23,720 nucleotides of DNA, from assembly GCA_964479435.1 (NCBI GenBank), contig CAYZME010000028.1, positions 1 through 23,720 of the forward strand, given 5' to 3'. The position numbers and the translations under genes were made by a program. Every line of letters begins with the position of its first letter. Within the stretch, counting starts at the first letter, position 1. The notes beneath the pieces are model-generated. The model saw only the letters and a program-made list of their open reading frames with translations. It did not search any database and was not told the DNA's origin. Source of the stretch: JAAYKS01 sp964479435. GTDB lineage: Bacteria > Bacillota > Clostridia > Saccharofermentanales > UBA5734. Positions 21,647 to 23,720 of this stretch are shown in pieces.

Positions 21647-23055
21647 AAGGGGGTCACTTTCGGCCCTTGCGGCGTATCTTCAACCTGGTAACCCATCTCT
21701 TTGAGCTGTGCCCGGATGGCGTCGGCTTGCGCGAAGTCGCGGGTTGATTTGGCTTTTGCGCGCGCGGCGACCAGCTGAAGCACCGCGTCCGGCGTCGGGG
21801 TTGGCGTGGCCGCCAGATCGAGCCCCAATACGCCGCACAGCTCGCGGATCATCCGCGCGGCCGCGTCCATCGCGGCGACAGACGCCGTCCCGGCCGCGAC
21901 CGCGGTGTTGGCGGCGCGCACCAGGTCGAAGACCGCCGCCAACGCGTCCGCGGTATTGAGATCGTCGTTGAGCGCGGCGACAAAGCAGACGCGCGCCTGT
22001 TCCGTCGCCTGTGTGAGCTCCGCGGACTTCCCGGCCGGGTCGGGGCAGTCGGCGCCGGGGTGGGAGGCGGCGAAAAAGTCCAGATTTTCGAGACAATTGC
22101 GGATGCGCTGCAAGCCGCTTTGTGCCGCGTTCATCATGTCGAGACTGTAATTGATCGGCATGCGGTAGTGGGCCGACAGCAGGAAGAAGCGGATCACCGC
22201 GTAGGAAAATCGCTGCGCGATGTCGCGCACGGTAAAGAAATTGCCCGCCGATTTGGACATTTTCTCATCATCGATCGTGATAAAACCGTTGTGCATCCAG
22301 TATCGGACAAACGGTTTGCCGGTCGCGCTTTCGCTTTGGGCGATCTCATTCTCATGGTGGGGAAAGACCAGGTCCTGGCCACCGCCGTGAATGTCGATGG
22401 TGTCCCCCAGGGTCTTGCGGATCATCGCCGAGCACTCGATGTGCCAGCCCGGGCGCCCCTCGCCCCATGGGCTGGGCCAGGCGGGCTCGCCGGGTTTTTT
22501 CTTTTTCCACAGGGCAAAATCCATCGGATTGTGTTTTTCTTCGCCGCCGGTGCGCTCGCTGGCGCCCGCTTGCAGGTCGTCCAGGTTGTGGCGTGAGAGT
22601 TTTCCGTACTCGGGGGCGCGCGCCACGTTGAAATAAACGCCATCCGCGGTTTCATACGCGAAGCCCCGGTTCACCAGGGTCTGGATCAGGGCGCGGATTT
22701 CGTCCATCGACTGCGTCGCGCGCGGCTGGAGCGTCGGGCGCAAAACCCCCAGGCCATCGGCGTCGGTGAAGTACTCGGCGATGTAGCGTTCGGCCAGCTC
22801 CGTGACCGGGATGTCCTCCGCTTGCGCGCGCTGAATCATTTTGTCGTCGATGTCGGTAAAATTCTGCACGAAGTTCACATCATAGCCGCTGTATTCAAAA
22901 AAGCGGCGCAGGGTGTCAAAAACGACAAACGCGCGGGCATTGCCGAGATGGAAATAGTTGTAGACCGTGGGGCCGCAGGCGTACATGCGCACTTTGCCGG
23001 GCTCGAGCGGTACGAAGTCTTCTTTGGCGCGCGTCATCGTGTTATACAGTTTCAT
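21643..23055 (-). CDS. cysS: Cysteinyl-tRNA synthetase
   Basis: A 470-residue class I synthetase charging tRNA-Cys. HIGH-type motif HLGNAR (36-41) and KMSKS (265-269) are intact. The zinc site that selects cysteine is complete: Cys27, Cys208 (HIECSA), His233 and Glu237 (FPHHENE). The C-terminal DALR-like helical region and anticodon-binding tail are present, ending in VEDTPQGPKVTPL. Length is normal. It lies 42 nt after cysE, separated by a small hairpin, and overlaps mrnC by 4 nt. The GGAAGG site before ATG 23055 supports the start. Confidence 0.97.
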   Translation of the reverse strand: MKLYNTMTRAKEDFVPLEPGKVRMYACGPTVYNYFHLGNARAFVVFDTLRRFFEYSGYDVNFVQNFTDIDDKMIQRAQAEDIPVTELAERYIAEYFTDADGLGVLRPTLQPRATQSMDEIRALIQTLVNRGFAYETADGVYFNVARAPEYGKLSRHNLDDLQAGASERTGGEEKHNPMDFALWKKKKPGEPAWPSPWGEGRPGWHIECSAMIRKTLGDTIDIHGGGQDLVFPHHENEIAQSESATGKPFVRYWMHNGFITIDDEKMSKSAGNFFTVRDIAQRFSYAVIRFFLLSAHYRMPINYSLDMMNAAQSGLQRIRNCLENLDFFAASHPGADCPDPAGKSAELTQATEQARVCFVAALNDDLNTADALAAVFDLVRAANTAVAAGTASVAAMDAAARMIRELCGVLGLDLAATPTPTPDAVLQLVAARAKAKSTRDFAQADAIRAQLKEMGYQVEDTPQGPKVTPL

Positions 23056-23071
23056 GCATGCGTTCCTTCCT

Positions 23072-23093
23072 AAATAAAAGCCGCGTCCGCGGC
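23072..23093 (-). terminator. Small terminator-like hairpin between cysE and cysS
   Basis: On the minus strand GCCGC-GGAC-GCGGC (23093-23080) is followed by TTTTATTT (23079-23072). The stem is only 5 bp but all GC. It begins 4 nt after the cysE stop and overlaps the space before the cysS ribosome site. It may act as a partial terminator that sets the cysE:cysS ratio. Confidence 0.5.
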
Positions 23094-23097
23094 CGTT

Positions 23098-23720
23098 TTA
23101 ATCCTGGGCAAGCGGCGGAATATCGGCGGGTTCAAGCTCCCGCCGCGGGAGCGGGCGTTCGATTTCGATCCCGGCCTGGGCGCACATCTCGCGCATTTCT
23201 TCCTCCAGGCGGTACACGCGTCGCAGCACCTGGCAGATCTCTTGTTCGACCAGGTTCGGCACCCGGTGGTGGTCGAGTTCGCTCGCGTGGTTGACCCGGG
23301 TCTCGCCCGTACGCACGACTTTGCCCGGCACCCCGACCACCGTCGAGTTGTCGGGGACATGGTTGAGCAAAACCGTGTTGGCGCCGATCAGCGAGTGGTC
23401 CCCGACGTGAACCGCNNNNNNNNNNGGCGCCGGCGCCGACCAGCACGCCTTTTCCCAGGGTCGGATGCCGTTTGTGGCCTTTTTCCTTGCCGGTCCCGCC
23501 CAAAGTGACGTTGTGATAAATCGTACAGCCGTCGCCGATCTCCGCCGTCTCGCCGATCACGACCCCCGCGCCATGGTCGATGAATAAGCCGTGGCCGATG
23601 ACGGCGCCGGGGTGTATCTCGATGCCGGTAAAAAAGCGGTTGAGTTGTGAGATCCAGCGCGCCAGAAAACACAGCTTGAACCGGTACAGGGCGTGTGCCA
23701 GCCGGTGTCCGACCAGGGCG
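23098..23720 (-). CDS. cysE: Serine O-acetyltransferase, 5'-truncated at the window edge and interrupted by an assembly gap
   Basis: Converts serine and acetyl-CoA to O-acetylserine, the cysteine precursor. The visible part starts ALVGHRLAHALYRFKLCFLA and runs through the left-handed beta-helix: IEIHPGAVIGHGLFIDHGAG, VVIGETAEIGDGCTIYHNV, LGGTGKEKGHKRHPTLG (with the catalytic His of the family in the DHGAG region) and VLVGAGA, then ten Ns. After the gap the frame differs and continues VGDHSLIGANTVLLNHVPDN and STVVGVPGKVV, then a ~70-residue C-terminal tail. About five residues are missing at the gap compared with the family repeat, so the frame change is an assembly effect. The start codon lies beyond 23720. 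Position upstream of cysS is the standard Bacillota order. Confidence 0.93.
23416..23425. other. Assembly gap (10 N)
   Basis: Ten Ns inside cysE. Coding frames on the two sides do not match across ten bases, so the gap length is a placeholder. Confidence 0.95.

Overview
The window looks like a scaffold from a high-GC member of the Bacillota, Clostridia-like and possibly from a metagenome. Evidence for this: the two-subunit glycine decarboxylase genes gcvPA/gcvPB, the Firmicutes-type order cysE-cysS-mrnC-rlmB-sigH, strong GGAGG-type ribosome binding sites, and no outer-membrane functions. Two runs of exactly ten N (11883-11892 and 23416-23425) are assembly gaps; each falls inside a gene and the reading frame changes across it.

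Layout. 1-3318 (+): the end of gcvT, then gcvH, gcvPA and gcvPB, tightly packed with ATGA overlaps, closed by a hairpin terminator. 3422-6440 (-): thioredoxin, a terminator, then an 854-residue CoA-disulfide-reductase-type flavoprotein fused to rhodanese, TusA and DsrE2 domains. 6538-8999: a visibly lower-GC accessory island of small minus-strand genes, pseudogenes and an IS3-family remnant, ending beside a tRNA-Ala(GGC) gene whose 3' end faces the island. 9328-12897 (-): a four-gene operon for cell-surface or secreted proteins: one membrane-anchored protein and three paralogous secreted proteins, one carrying a seven-repeat RCC1-type propeller. 13097-14938 (+): a GH63/MGH1-like glycoside hydrolase. 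15042-17928 (-): split transketolase plus a zinc alcohol/polyol dehydrogenase. 18034-23720 (-): the conserved housekeeping block cysE (partial), cysS, mrnC, rlmB, sigH, followed by a membrane-anchored protein of unknown function whose start overlaps the sigH stop.

How the parts work together. The gcv genes cleave glycine to CO2, NH3 and methylene-THF. Thioredoxin and the CoADR fusion point to thiol/persulfide redox handling. The dehydrogenase and transketolase halves probably process a polyol or ketose. The sigH block joins cysteine supply and charging to rRNA maturation and a stationary-phase or sporulation-type sigma factor.

The two most interesting regions are these. (1) The island reads as a decayed array of orphan toxin-tail/immunity cassettes: two ~111-bp direct repeats, each holding an immunity-gene terminator plus a short conserved 'hinge' coding segment, precede two different broken tails, each followed by a small intact gene. 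(2) The 9328-12897 operon defines a secreted domain family present in three tandem copies, which I cannot match to a named family.
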